From Terfezia claveryi (Eukaryota; Ascomycota; Pezizomycetes; Pezizales; Pezizaceae): a DNA stretch of 64,000 nt. Each line of letters begins with the position of its first letter. Positions within the stretch are counted from its first letter, which is position 1. The stretch spans positions 360,846 to 424,845 of the forward strand of contig WHUX01000033.1 of the NCBI GenBank assembly GCA_015179025.1, given 5' to 3'. The translations under genes and the position numbers were made by a program. The notes beneath the pieces were generated by a model. That model saw nothing but the letters and a program-made list of their open reading frames with translations, was not told the origin of the DNA and searched no databases. This document shows, in pieces, positions 21,174-30,730 of this stretch.

Positions 21174-21487
21174 GGGGTAGTGCAACCAGACTAATCCCCG
21201 GCACAGGTAGATACTACATATAACACCAAATACTAGCGGTATGATGGGAAATTCAAGGCAGGCGTCAGCATACTCAGCGCAGGATCACCGACTTTTTGGG
21301 TCTTCCCGGAACCGCCTCGTCCTCCTCCGCCCCCCCCCCCCCCCCCCCTCCTCTACTCCTTGGGACTCTGGTCCTCACATCTACAATCATTTGTCTATTT
21401 ATTGCTTGTATGCTCTCGTTGTATTTACTATCTTATTCCGCGACTTTTCCTACTACCCGCTAGCTTCATTCTATATTTTCCAATTTT
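21174..21487. other. Unassigned sequence with C19 homopolymer
   Basis: Contains an uninterrupted run of 19 C at 21330-21348. A plus-strand ORF (21241-21606) crosses it but has no recognisable product. Confidence 0.4.
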
Positions 21488-21563
21488 CTCTTGATATAAG
21501 AATATATTGGTTACAAGCATACTTCCCCCTGTCCGAACGATATGCTTGTATCTGTATCGAGAG
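21488..21563 (+). mobile_element. AAGCATAT-type MITE, 76 bp
   Basis: Bounded by CTCTTGATATAAG and its near-complement ending ATCGAGAG. The interior GGTTACAAGCATACTTCC matches the reverse complement of 9128-9197. Foldback, non-coding. Confidence 0.75.
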
Positions 21564-22235
21564 TACCGGTATACTGTATGCTATATTGCATGAGCATGCA
21601 ACGTGAGGGAGGACTATGATTGTACCAAGGCTCTGTCGTCCAATGTATATTTAACAGCAGCAGTGCGTGGGAACACATCTACCAATTGAGACAGTTGAAT
21701 CACACCAGTTTGAAACGGGCTGGACCAGACGGAGCTTGACCGGAGAGCTCTCTGTTGGTTAAGTTTGGACAGGAAAACGTGAAGTGTTCGTGAAATTACA
21801 CTCGAGTCTCTATGGTACAAGGTGTGCTTCATGCAGCTATCAACACCGTGTGTGAGTTGGGAGGGCGAGGAGCGAGGCATTGGTTACACAGTAGATTGAG
21901 TAGCTAGTCGTAGAACTAACGTGCATATACTTGCATATATATGTGGATATGCACGGTTTTCCCAAAAAGGGGAAATGACTTTTGTTCCACATCTCCGTAC
22001 TGACCGGTATATATTTATTTATCTATTTATCATATTGTATATAGTTAGCCAATGGCGGCCAGATCCGTGAATCCAGAGTGGCTCGTCATTCGACCCCAAA
22101 GATTGCGCATGAGTCACTAGTTCAAAAAAAAAGAAAAGAAATACTTACTGACCGGGGTCCGAGATACCATGGCTACGTCATATCAAGAAGATAGAGTCCG
22201 GATGAAGCCACAACGTACAGGGATGATCGGAATTT
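21564..22235. other. Unassigned sequence
   Basis: No recognised gene. A minus-strand 88-codon ORF (21614-21880) lacks family features. An A-rich run at 22125-22140 may be an old LINE tail. Confidence 0.3.
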
Positions 22236-23005
22236 GCTCTTCTCCTGCCCTGACTACAACTCCCACAGGGCGGCTCTGGAAACATCAAAGACTGGGAGGA
22301 TCTAGACCGCCCATCTGGATTCAAGAGGAGGACGGTGAGCGCTAGACGCCGTGGAGGCTTTTTTCGGGATCTTATATCGCCAGCTTGCGGGAGGGTTGGC
22401 GGCTAACGTTCGGACGATTTTCTCAATTGGTACCTGGGGAGCTGGCTAGTTGTCAGACGTTTTGTCTCCTTGCGTCACATATTTTCTAGCTAATAGGCCT
22501 CCGAGTTTTTGCTATCTCCGCGACCTATCTACGGGTTCACATATTTTCTGGCCAACACGCCCTAAAGCTTACCTAACTCGTGTTGGCACTTGGGCTCATT
22601 TCGCGATTCAAACGGTTTCTCGGTTTGGACTGGCCTTAGTCAGGCCTTCAGGGTGTTCTGGTATTGCCGGTTAATGATAGCATGGAGGCCTCGACCTTCT
22701 TCAGTCTGGTTTTGGTTCTTATTTCTCCGATTCACATGTTTATTTGCTTTGCCAATCGGAATCCACCCGGGTTTCCGGAAGAGCCTGACTGAGGTCCGTC
22801 CAAAAGCAGAAAAACCCTTGAAACCTCATAACATAAGTGAAACTCGAGTGGAGCAGGAACATTTAGTGAAACAAAGACGCGAACTAGAAAATAACTCAAG
22901 GGCCAGATGGCCAGGATAGAGAACAAGCGTGAAAGAGAGGAATAATGGGTGACTCATCATGGTACCATTACTGGGACCGCATATGAGTAATAAATTTTTT
23001 TTCTA
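22236..23005 (+). mobile_element. Decayed LINE 3' end
   Basis: Near 22345 the sequence CGCCGTGGAGGCTTTTTTCG matches the C-terminal codons of LINE ORF2 seen at 43 kb and 57 kb. It is followed by a 3' UTR with GTCAGGCCTTCAGGGT, ATGATAGCATGGAGGCCTCG and ATCCACCCGGGTTTCC, all recognisable but diverged from LINE B. The end, GGGACCGCATATGAGTAATA plus a T/A-rich run, lies near 22975-23005. Confidence 0.65.
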
Positions 23006-23148
23006 CTAATTTTAACATGACTTTTAGACGAGATACTCAAGTAACCTCCTGTAAGCATTAACTCCTCTACTTATTTACATTAGACTTAGATACAAAAAAA
23101 TGAAACAATCTTGCTCCTCGTAGGTGTTTTCAGAAGGCAGGCTGGCAA

Positions 23149-23400
23149 GCAGTCCTTAGGACAGGTCACCCCTTATACCCTCCATTGCAGCTGAAGGGAG
23201 GAATCAGGGTGCTTCCAAAGCCCGCCGAACGCCTCACATAAATGAACATCAATTGCGGCACCCAAAATCCCTGGCTCCATTACATCTTTAAAATCCGATA
23301 CCAGGCGCATGCCCCGCATACTGCTCCCCACACCGAAAAAACTGAAGACTTTTGGAAAGACCATGATAGCCGTATAATGAATATAGTGAAGTATATTCAA
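23149..23400 (-). other. Hypothetical coding remnant
   Basis: Minus-strand ORF with ordinary protein composition: FPKVFSFFGVGSSMRGMRL, then VMEPGILGAAIDVHLCEAF. I do not recognise it. It could be a fragment of a host gene or of a transposase. No start or stop is convincing on biological grounds. Confidence 0.25.
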
Positions 23401-23909
23401 AATTGGAACAGTCCAAAGGTTATCCTCCCGAATTCTATCTTAACTACCTTTGCGATATAAACGGTCATTTACTAATTCATAGAATAATAGTTGTATCGCA
23501 CTTCTGATTAGACTAGGGTTGTCTAGCCTCCTTGTCATGTCACAGATCCATAGGAATTTGGAATCTGGAAATTCTAAAAGTTCCGTGTCTTATTCATGAC
23601 TGCTCTCTTAATCATCCTTACATCTTAAACATAGGTACTTTCTCATGCATAGTGCACCCGAATCTTTGAGTTGCAAAGTTGAAAATACAATCACCTATGA
23701 CATATAGCCCACACACATCCCAGATACAACTCTTCTAGCCATGCTCCAAACAATCCCTTCACCTAACTGAATATGAGATAGACCTTAGAAACCTCAGGTT
23801 CTGTATTAAATTTTCTATCATCAGAGCCTGCGCTTTCTGGGCTAGTGACTTCTGAGTCTGTTGCAAGTGGTTTAACCCTACCAACTACATGTCTATCAAG
23901 CCCATGAAT
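23401..23909. other. Unassigned AT-rich sequence
   Basis: Nothing recognised beyond short, stop-broken reading frames. Confidence 0.3.
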
Positions 23910-23917
23910 ATTGATGT

Positions 23918-24457
23918 TAGGCCTGGGCACGAGACGTCTCGAGACAAGACGGGGCCAGGTCTCGAGACTTTTGGATATCGAGGACCAGCCAACACAATCA
24001 TAATTATATTCGAACTTGCTAGCTAGCTACCTAGTTATTATCAATCATCATCATCTTCGCCTTCGACGTCAATTTCCTCTTCTATACCCTCTTCTGCTAA
24101 ACCTCGCTCTAAAATTATCTGGAGTATGAACAGGCGACACGGAAATTTGGCTCATTGTGCTGATTGTTGATGCAGTACAGGAAGTGCAGATAATGAGCGG
24201 AGAAAGAGTATAATGAACGGAGAAAGAGAAGAAGGAATCTCTACCTTCAAGTACCGAATGGTAACACATATTTACAAGCGAAGGCTATCGTAGGCTGCTA
24301 AACTGATTGTCGCAACCCATGAAAAGATCTTCGCAGCCACTGAAAAATTTTCGCAGCCAATGAAAAATTTTCACAAAAAGTCTCGATACTTTCTCGAGAC
24401 TTTTACCGAACTGTCTCGAGACGTCTCGTCTCGTTCGTCTCGTGCCCAGGTCTAAAA
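23918..24457. mobile_element. hAT-type MITE, 540 bp
   Basis: Ends TAGGCCTGGGCACGAGACG and (complement of the right) TAGACCTGGGCACGAGACG, flanked by 8-bp near-duplicates ATTGATGT (23910-23917) and TTTGATGT (24458-24465). The 8-bp duplication and TAG...TGGGCA end fit hAT elements. Both subterminal regions are rich in GTCTCGAGAC. No transposase. A paralogous element with the same end motif lies at 58226-58795. Confidence 0.8.
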
Positions 24458-24465
24458 TTTGATGT

Positions 24466-24953
24466 CCGTATCTTCACTACCATCCATTGCTATGGTTACG
24501 CCATATTTCCTGAAGGAGCGAACAATAAGATCTTTATGATCTTTACAGGTAAGTAGTTGCTCAAGCTTACAGATATCCAATAAGTGTACATTACTAAGCC
24601 AGCAACTGTAGTCTTTATGGCTAGTGTATGCTAGAATATTTTACCTTCCACAATACCCTTCTTATATACGCTCCATACCTGGCAAGTCCGCCCCGACCTT
24701 TCGAAGTATCTTATTGGAGATTGCTTTCTTATACGTTTTTTCTTTCTTGTCTACAAGATCTGATAGTACTTGTTCCCATGAAATCGTTTGAATTTTCGAT
24801 ACATTGCAGGCAAGTTAGAAAGCTACTGCAAACACTATCTGGGATGTATGAACTAATAGATATCTAGTATATTCTAACAGAGGTATGGGTCATGGACCCA
24901 TGGACAGTCCCAACAAGTGCTGTTGTGTTAGGACTACCGGTATGGTATAGATA
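24466..24953. other. Unassigned sequence
   Basis: No gene or repeat recognised between the hAT-type and mariner-type MITEs. Confidence 0.3.
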
Positions 24954-25093
24954 CAGCTAGGTGGCAAAAAGTTTCATACCCCACGCTTATAAACAGGCCC
25001 AAATGCATCATATTTAGGGATTTTTGTATGGGAAAATGATAAGATATTTGTTGCATACTTATGTAGGGTATGAAACTTTTTGCCACCTAGCTG
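24954..25093. mobile_element. Mariner-type MITE, 140 bp, perfect 28-bp TIRs
   Basis: Both ends read CAGCTAGGTGGCAAAAAG then TTTCATACCC on inverted strands, identical over 28 bp, with TA at 24952-24953 and 25094-25095. The size, perfect TIRs and TA target are those of a Tc1/mariner-derived MITE, probably young. Confidence 0.93.
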
Positions 25094-25095
25094 TA

Positions 25096-25843
25096 GATAT
25101 GTCAACGAGATTTCAAGGGTTGACGTATTGTATTCAATACGGCTAAGATACAAGACGTTGCGTGAGGAAAGAGAAGAATACAATTGAGTAGAATTTCGGA
25201 TCCACCTAAAGTTCAATTATCACGGACATGCTCCTGTATTCCTCCATGTGTTTTTGCTTCCACCAATGGTGCCCTAATTCAATAACCCTAGGCGCCCATC
25301 CATTCCAATATAAACACTTCCATGTGAACAATCTGCAGGTCCAACGGTGCGATCGAACCTTATAATCGGTAGGCCGTGACTTATATGTAAACTTACTCTT
25401 TTTAAAAAAAACTCCATATGTGTAAAAATAGAAAGGTAACTGTAATGTAATCTGCAAAGATATTATCAAATAAGTAAGCAAGACAACTATTACGTAATCT
25501 ATTGAGGTTATTGTCCAAAGATTAAGAAGAACAACTATACTGGAGTATGACCTAGTTCTGTTTAAATTGAAGTAAAGCTTTAGCCTATAGTCCTCTTATA
25601 AAAATCTGATATCCCATGTATCATCAATACTGGAGCATTCATCATAAACTAATGTATTAAGGAATATACACCTGACACTCCTTAGTTAGTAATCTAAACT
25701 TTAAAAGAAACAACTTACCATTGCGATGAGGGTCAGGCTAACATTCACCATTGGTGAACAGTTCGACCCAACCACAGATAGCCCCCATTGACAAATTGGC
25801 ATGGTTGGTAAATTAGACATACAAAGTATACGGTAATATCTTT
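25096..25843. other. Unassigned AT-rich sequence
   Basis: No gene recognised. The phrase ATACAAGACGTTGCGTGAGG near 25149 recurs at about 61144, suggesting a shared low-copy repeat. Confidence 0.35.
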
Positions 25844-26083
25844 CAGGCAGTAGAAGCGGTACTAGAGAAGCAGCGCCAGTGTCGAGCAGATCTGTAGAAA
25901 CAGCGGATGATAATATGTGGAGTGAACACAGTAAGGTGCACTAGCTAGTGAACGAGTCCGGAACGTTGTCATACATAGGAATTCGGGGTAGTAAAACAAT
26001 GTGCATGGATGTTTTATTGGGCCAATGAGAATGAAGAGAATACAGGGGCTTAAATGAGATGACACAACCAGATATAAAGTATA
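25844..26083 (-). repeat. Diverged copia LTR, left half (split by KDZ element)
   Basis: Aligns by eye with the LTR at 10103-10607: AGGCAG..GAAG.GGT.CTAG, GCGAGCAGATCTNTAG-like blocks and a CATAGGAATTC.GGG block in the same order. It stops at AAAGTATA, matching GCGTATA in the reference LTR. The other half appears after 40548, where ATAATTGC..ATGTATGA corresponds to the next part of the reference LTR. Confidence 0.65.
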
Positions 26084-26326
26084 CAGTATCAGACGGTACA
26101 ACCGGTCAGACGGAACAACCGGTCAGCTAACCTGGGTGGGTATAAGGGGGCTTGGTAGGCGCAAAGGAAGGGAAGCAAGAACAGTTAGTTTGGTTAAATG
26201 ACGGTCAGTGCACCTCAGGCATGAGACTTGGTACAACCACTAAAGTACTGGGATTGGGCCAATCCCCAGTCTAATGGTACTGACACCCTGGGATCTCCGC
26301 TTATCACCTGACTTCAATTACAAATC
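26084..26326 (+). repeat. KDZ element left TIR, 243 bp
   Basis: Begins CAGTATCAGACGG. Its outer 50 bases contain two tandem copies of CAGACGG(T/A)ACAACCGGT, likely transposase-binding sites by position. It matches the complement of 40239-40481; I see one difference (GGATCT here, GGATCC there). Confidence 0.92.
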
Positions 26327-26330
26327 TGTG

Positions 26331-26600
26331 GCACACATAACGCGCTTGTACAAATCTGTGGCACACATAATGCGCTTGTAGCACCGGGTAATTACCTGAC
26401 ATACCCGTCCTGCTATCACCAAAACAACAAATCACCTGACATACATACCACCAAAACAACATATTGAGCCCGTTTATGAGACTCAACCTTGACTTGACTA
26501 TGTTTTATAAATGGTAAAGTGCTACTTCATTGTGTCTTTGTTGACCGACCGATCGACCAGTTCCATTGTCTTTGTTGACCGACCGATCGACCAGTTCCAT
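26331..26600. repeat. Two short tandem duplications inside the left end
   Basis: A 32-bp unit containing CAAATCTGTGGCACACATAA is present twice at 26320-26382. A 38-bp unit containing GACCGACCGATCGACCAG is present twice at about 26535-26601. Non-coding subterminal repeats of the KDZ element. Confidence 0.75.
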
Positions 26601-27440
26601 TATTAATCCTTTGTCTTTGCGCTCAACACCACCACGATGTTAATAATTGTTTTTCAGTCTAAGCACTTTAAGGACGATGAATAGTGGTTAATACTGGATA
26701 GGAGCAATATGCTTAAATACAGCTCTAACTCCACTGTTCTCACACAAACACAAATGGCTTTCAACCCCAGCCGTCACACAGATGACCCGCCAGATCCCCA
26801 TTACTCACATACTCCTTTCCCTGGAGGACTGAGTGTTCAAAGTTGCATGAATAATTATATTATTCGAACCTATTTCGAAACAATCAATAACCGAATTCGT
26901 GTCGAAAACAGAATCATTCACGAGGCCTCTTCCGCAGGGCACGCTAATACGAGGTTTATCCCCATCAGGAAAAAAAATTTGGCGTCCGGACGCAGCACCA
27001 AGCGTCCGGACGCGATTTTGCGTCCTGTGCGTCCTGTGCATCCGGACGCCCCGGGGTATTGCATTACAATCCGGACGCAACTAGGGCCCTGCGCTGTGTC
27101 GCAATACAATCCCGACGCCATTGGGGCAACAATAGCCGTCCAGACGGTGGTTGACATAAGCTCAACGTCTGGATGTCAGAGTTCATTCCCATCGCATCAA
27201 CAACTCAATTGAGGTTGTTAATGCTATAGGTTCCATGTCTGGCGTTGCTGAACCAGGGCCCCAAATCGCTCTCTTCTACAATGCACACCCGCTCACCACT
27301 TGCATGTACGACAGCCAGGTACGTAGCCACTATTGCAGCCATTGAATTTGCACATAGCAGAAATATCCATTGTATTCGCTAATAATTATATACACAGAAG
27401 TAATAGATATATATATAGAGCATGCAATCGCTGCTCCAAT

Positions 27441-27612
27441 CGCTCTAACACTCGCTCTAATACTCGCTCTAATACTCGCCCTAACACTCGTTCTAATACT
27501 CGCTCTAATACTCGCTCTAATACTCGCTCCAATACTCGCTCTAATACTCGCTCTAATACTCGCTCTAATACACGCTCTTATACTCGCTCTATTACTCGCT
27601 CTAATGCTCGCC
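27441..27612 (+). repeat. 12-bp tandem array, left arm
   Basis: About 14 copies of CGCTCTAATACT with small variations. The mirror-image array lies in the right arm at 29052-29220. Confidence 0.95.
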
Positions 27613-27905
27613 GTAATGTGCTGGGATATAGAGCGAAGGGAAAATGCGCGGGGAAGGGAGGTATATATACAGGAAAACCATAGTTGCCAAGGCCGACTGG
27701 TAAGGCCGACAATTTAGACTTTCCGAAGACAATGAGATAAGGAATAACAAGAGAAGTGGCAGGACAGTGATCAATGGCGCTCAGCCCCCTTTCGCCCGCG
27801 GGTGCCGTACTATTCAATGCCTGGCCTGGTAATAGTCATATTGGGAAATCGTAGTCGTTGTATAGAAATATGTGCGGAGTTCACGCCTCGTGATATGTTT
27901 CGTAG

Positions 27906-28752
27906 GAATTCATGCATTCGCGGGCATATATATATATATATATGCGAGAAACTCGTGCTTTTGGAGACATATATATATATATGCGAGAATTCATGCATTT
28001 GCGGGCATATATATATATATATATATGCGAGAAACTCGTGCTTTTGGAGACATATATATATATATGCGAGAATTCATGCATTCGCGGGCATATATATATA
28101 TATATGCGAGAAACTCGTGCTTTTGGAGACATATATATATATATGCGAGAATTCATGCATTCGCGGGCATATATATATATATATGCGAGAAACTCGTGCT
28201 TTTGGAGACATATATATATATATGCGAGAATTCATGCATTCGCGGGCATATATATATATATATATATGCGAGAAACTCGTGCTTTTGGAGACATATATAT
28301 ATATATGCGAGAAACTCGTGCTTTTGGAGACATATATATATATATGCGAGAATTCATGCATTCGCGGGCATATATATATATATATGCGAGAAACTCGTGC
28401 TTTTGGAGACATATATATATATATGCGAGAATTCCATGAATCAGGGGGCATATATATATATATATGCCAGAAACTCGTGCTTTTGGAGACATATAGAGAA
28501 ATGCATGCATTCGCGGGCATATATATATATGTGTGCGAGAAACTCGTGCTTTTGGAGACTTATATATATATATGCGAGAATTCCATGCATCCGCGGGCAT
28601 ATATATATTTAAGTCTCCAAAAGCACGAGTTTCTCGCATATATATATATATATATATGCCCGCGAATGCATGAATTCTCGCATATATATATATATGTCTC
28701 CAAAAGCACGAGTTTCTCGCATATATATATATATATATGCCCGCGAATGCAT
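27906..28752. repeat. Satellite core of the palindrome (about 85-bp unit)
   Basis: The unit alternates GCGAGAAACTCGTGCTTTTG and GCGAGAATTCATGCATTCGC, each joined by (TA)n runs ending ATATATGC. About eight units run left to right to 28608, where the orientation flips; about two units follow in reverse. The right side is therefore much shorter than the left. Confidence 0.95.
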
Positions 28753-29051
28753 GAATTCCTACGAAACATATCACAAAGCGTGAACTCCGCACATATTTCT
28801 ATACAACGACTACGATTTCCCAATATGACTATTACCAGGCCAGGCATTGAATAGTACGGCACCCGCGGGCGAAAGGGGGCTGAGCGCCATTGATCACTGT
28901 ACTGCCACTTCTCTTGTTATCCCTTATCTCATTGTCTTCGGAAAGTCTAAATTGTCGGCCTTACCAGTCGGCCTTGGCAACTATGGTTTTCCTGTATATA
29001 TACCTCCCTTCCCCGCGCATTTTCCCTTCTATCCTAGCACATTACGGCGAG

Positions 29052-29220
29052 CATTAGAGCGAGTAATAGAGCGAGTATAAGAGCGAGTATTAGAGCGAGT
29101 ATTGGAGCGAGTATTAGAGCGAGTATTGGAGCGAGTATTAGAGCGAGTATTAGAGCGAGTATTGGAGCGAGTATTAGAGCGAGTATTAGAGCGAGTATTA
29201 GAGCGAGTGTTAGAGCGATT
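29052..29220 (-). repeat. 12-bp tandem array, right arm
   Basis: Copies of GAGCGAGTATTA, the complement of the left-arm unit. Copy-level differences between arms (GTATTGG versus GTATTAG placement) show the arms have begun to diverge. Confidence 0.95.
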
Positions 29221-29855
29221 GGAGCAGCGATTGCATGCTCTATATATATATCTATTACTTCTGTGTATATAATTATTAGCGAATACAATGGATATTTCTG
29301 CTATGTGCATATTCAATGGCTGCAATAGTGGCTACGTACCTGGCTGTCGTACATGCAAGTGGTGAGCGGGTGTGCATTGTAGAAGAGAGCGATTGTGGGC
29401 TATCCGTTAGCAACGCCAGCGGTAGAACCTATAGCGTTGGGGACGAGCAGCCCGTTCCATGTTGCGTCCAAGAGGAGGGAGCATCTGCAAAGCGCATGTG
29501 TTGCGTCCCAGGCGCGCGAGCACCGTCCGAGTGCGTCCGGACGCTCGCCCGCCGAGCGTTTGGCATCCTGATCTTGAGTTTGTCTCCCATGCGTCCTGTG
29601 CGTCCCAGGCGTCCGGACGCACAGGACGCAAATAATATTTTTGGTGATGCCGCTGTACCGTTTTGACGGAGCAACTCTAAACCAGTTTCCCAAAGACGCC
29701 CTCACTGTGAACAATTGGGATAGTAAGTCTGCTCCTATCCTCCGCTGGCAGGCCGTGCTCTCTCCCTACTTATTTTACATTATATTGATTGAGATATAAC
29801 CAATAGGGGCTGGCCTTTCGAGATTCAGCGGCTTTTATTTCCTACACCAGGTGCC

Positions 29856-30299
29856 ATGGCTAAAGTTTCAAAACAGTCATACCAAATGGAGGAAGGTTCT
29901 AATCTTCTTAGGAGCGTTCAAAGTCTAGTCTCGGAGACGCAAGGTGATCGCTCACGTCTGGAAGAAGAATATCGGGATCGATTGTGTGTACTAGGCATAG
30001 AAATGTCCATGGCTAAGGAGATGGGATTAGAAGAAATGAGGCTGTTTATTAAAGAGATAGAGTCTATCCCTAAATGCTGTTGGTTTAACGATTGTAGGAA
30101 AGATGATGAACATGACGATAGCGAAGATAGTGTAGGGACAGGTGAGAACTGCGAAGCGGAAGAGGAGGGAGGAAGCAAGGCGTTAAAGAAGTCGTCCAAG
30201 CGCTCGTCCAAGCGCTTATGCACATTTGGATACCAGGAATGTGAACCAAAGCGGAAAAGGCTTGTGAGGAATGTGAACCAAAGCGGAAAAGGCTTGTGA
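29856..30299 (+). CDS. Unrecognised 147-aa cargo protein of KDZ element
   Basis: Single open frame from an ATG at 29856. The N-terminal half (residues 1-70) is helical and charged (RSRLEEEYRDRL, GLEEMRLFIKEIESI). Two Cys pairs follow (CCWFNDC, about residues 73-79), then an acidic stretch (about 82-105), then a basic Ser/Lys/Arg tail (LKKSSKRSSKR, and EPKRKRLVRN). The tail falls in a short tandem repeat, so the C-terminus may be unstable. It lies between the foldback element and the HMG-box-like gene, on the transposase strand. Composition suggests a nuclear protein, nothing firmer. No stop codon interrupts it, unlike its neighbours. Confidence 0.5.
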   Translation: MAKVSKQSYQMEEGSNLLRSVQSLVSETQGDRSRLEEEYRDRLCVLGIEMSMAKEMGLEEMRLFIKEIESIPKCCWFNDCRKDDEHDDSEDSVGTGENCEAEEEGGSKALKKSSKRSSKRLCTFGYQECEPKRKRLVRNVNQSGKGL

Positions 30300-30342
30300 C
30301 AAGTGAGGAATGTGAACCAAAGCGGAAAAGGCTTGTGACAAG
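30236..30342 (+). repeat. Tandem repeat at end of cargo ORF
   Basis: Three copies of a unit of about 31-43 bp built on GGAATGTGAACCAAAGCGG and AAAAGGCTTGTGA. Downstream, 30451-30490 holds short repeats of CGTGCTGAA. The repeats overlap the 3' end of the ORF at 29856-30299. Confidence 0.85.
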
Positions 30343-30730
30343 AATTGAGAGCTTGGGATTATTTTAACTATGTGTTTGAATATTGCTTGAGTGACTTACT
30401 CTGAATTCGTTGTTTTGTTTAGTGGTGTTCTAGATGCTTAAAGGGATAAACGTGCTGAACATGCTGAACGTGCTGAACGTGCTGAATGTGTTTAGTGGTA
30501 TTCTAGATGCTTAAGGAATCTGAAAGTGCTGAACTGAAATGTGCCGAAACTTTCCTCATGTTCGGTATGTTGTTTGTTTATGTTTCTTTGTGACCATCAC
30601 CGCAAACACCAACTACATAAGCTTCCATCTCAACAACTCCCAACGCAGTATTCAATACTTTCCAGCTCTTTGCGATATTCGATAACTTCCCTTTCCCTGC
30701 TCTTTAAGATAGTTCTATCGAGAACTCAAT

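Larger units (their letters stand above)
26963..29649. mobile_element. Giant foldback element, 2.7 kb (CATCA ends, GCGTCC iterons)
   Basis: A near-complete palindrome: 27230-27905 matches the complement of 28753-29420 almost base for base. The arms flank a satellite core (27906-28752). Outer ends are CATCAGGAAAAAAAATTTGG and (complement of right) CATCACCAAAAATATTATTT, each followed by repeats of GCGTCCGGACGC/GCGTCCTGTGC. The CATCA plus A/T-rich ends resemble those at 11247 and 12000. No transposase. ORFs in it are strand-symmetric artefacts of the repeats. Confidence 0.8.

Noticed and set aside
27333..27717. ORFs with (SNTR)n and (LALI)n repeats
   Set aside because: Frame shadows of the 12-bp tandem array, mirrored in the other arm.
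27906..28608. Regular repeat array resembling CRISPR at first glance
   Set aside because: Units are contiguous satellite with no unique spacers, and the window is eukaryotic with spliced genes.
27802..28862. Long ORFs on both strands with repeated IYIYI and REFMHSRAYI motifs
   Set aside because: They are translations of the (TA)n satellite and appear in several frames and both strands of the palindrome; no start context, splice sites or domain.
29316..29666. Cys-rich ORF with GERVCIVEESDCG as a secreted protein
   Set aside because: No signal peptide, lies in the foldback arm and its GCGTCC iterons, and has a mirror sequence in the other arm.
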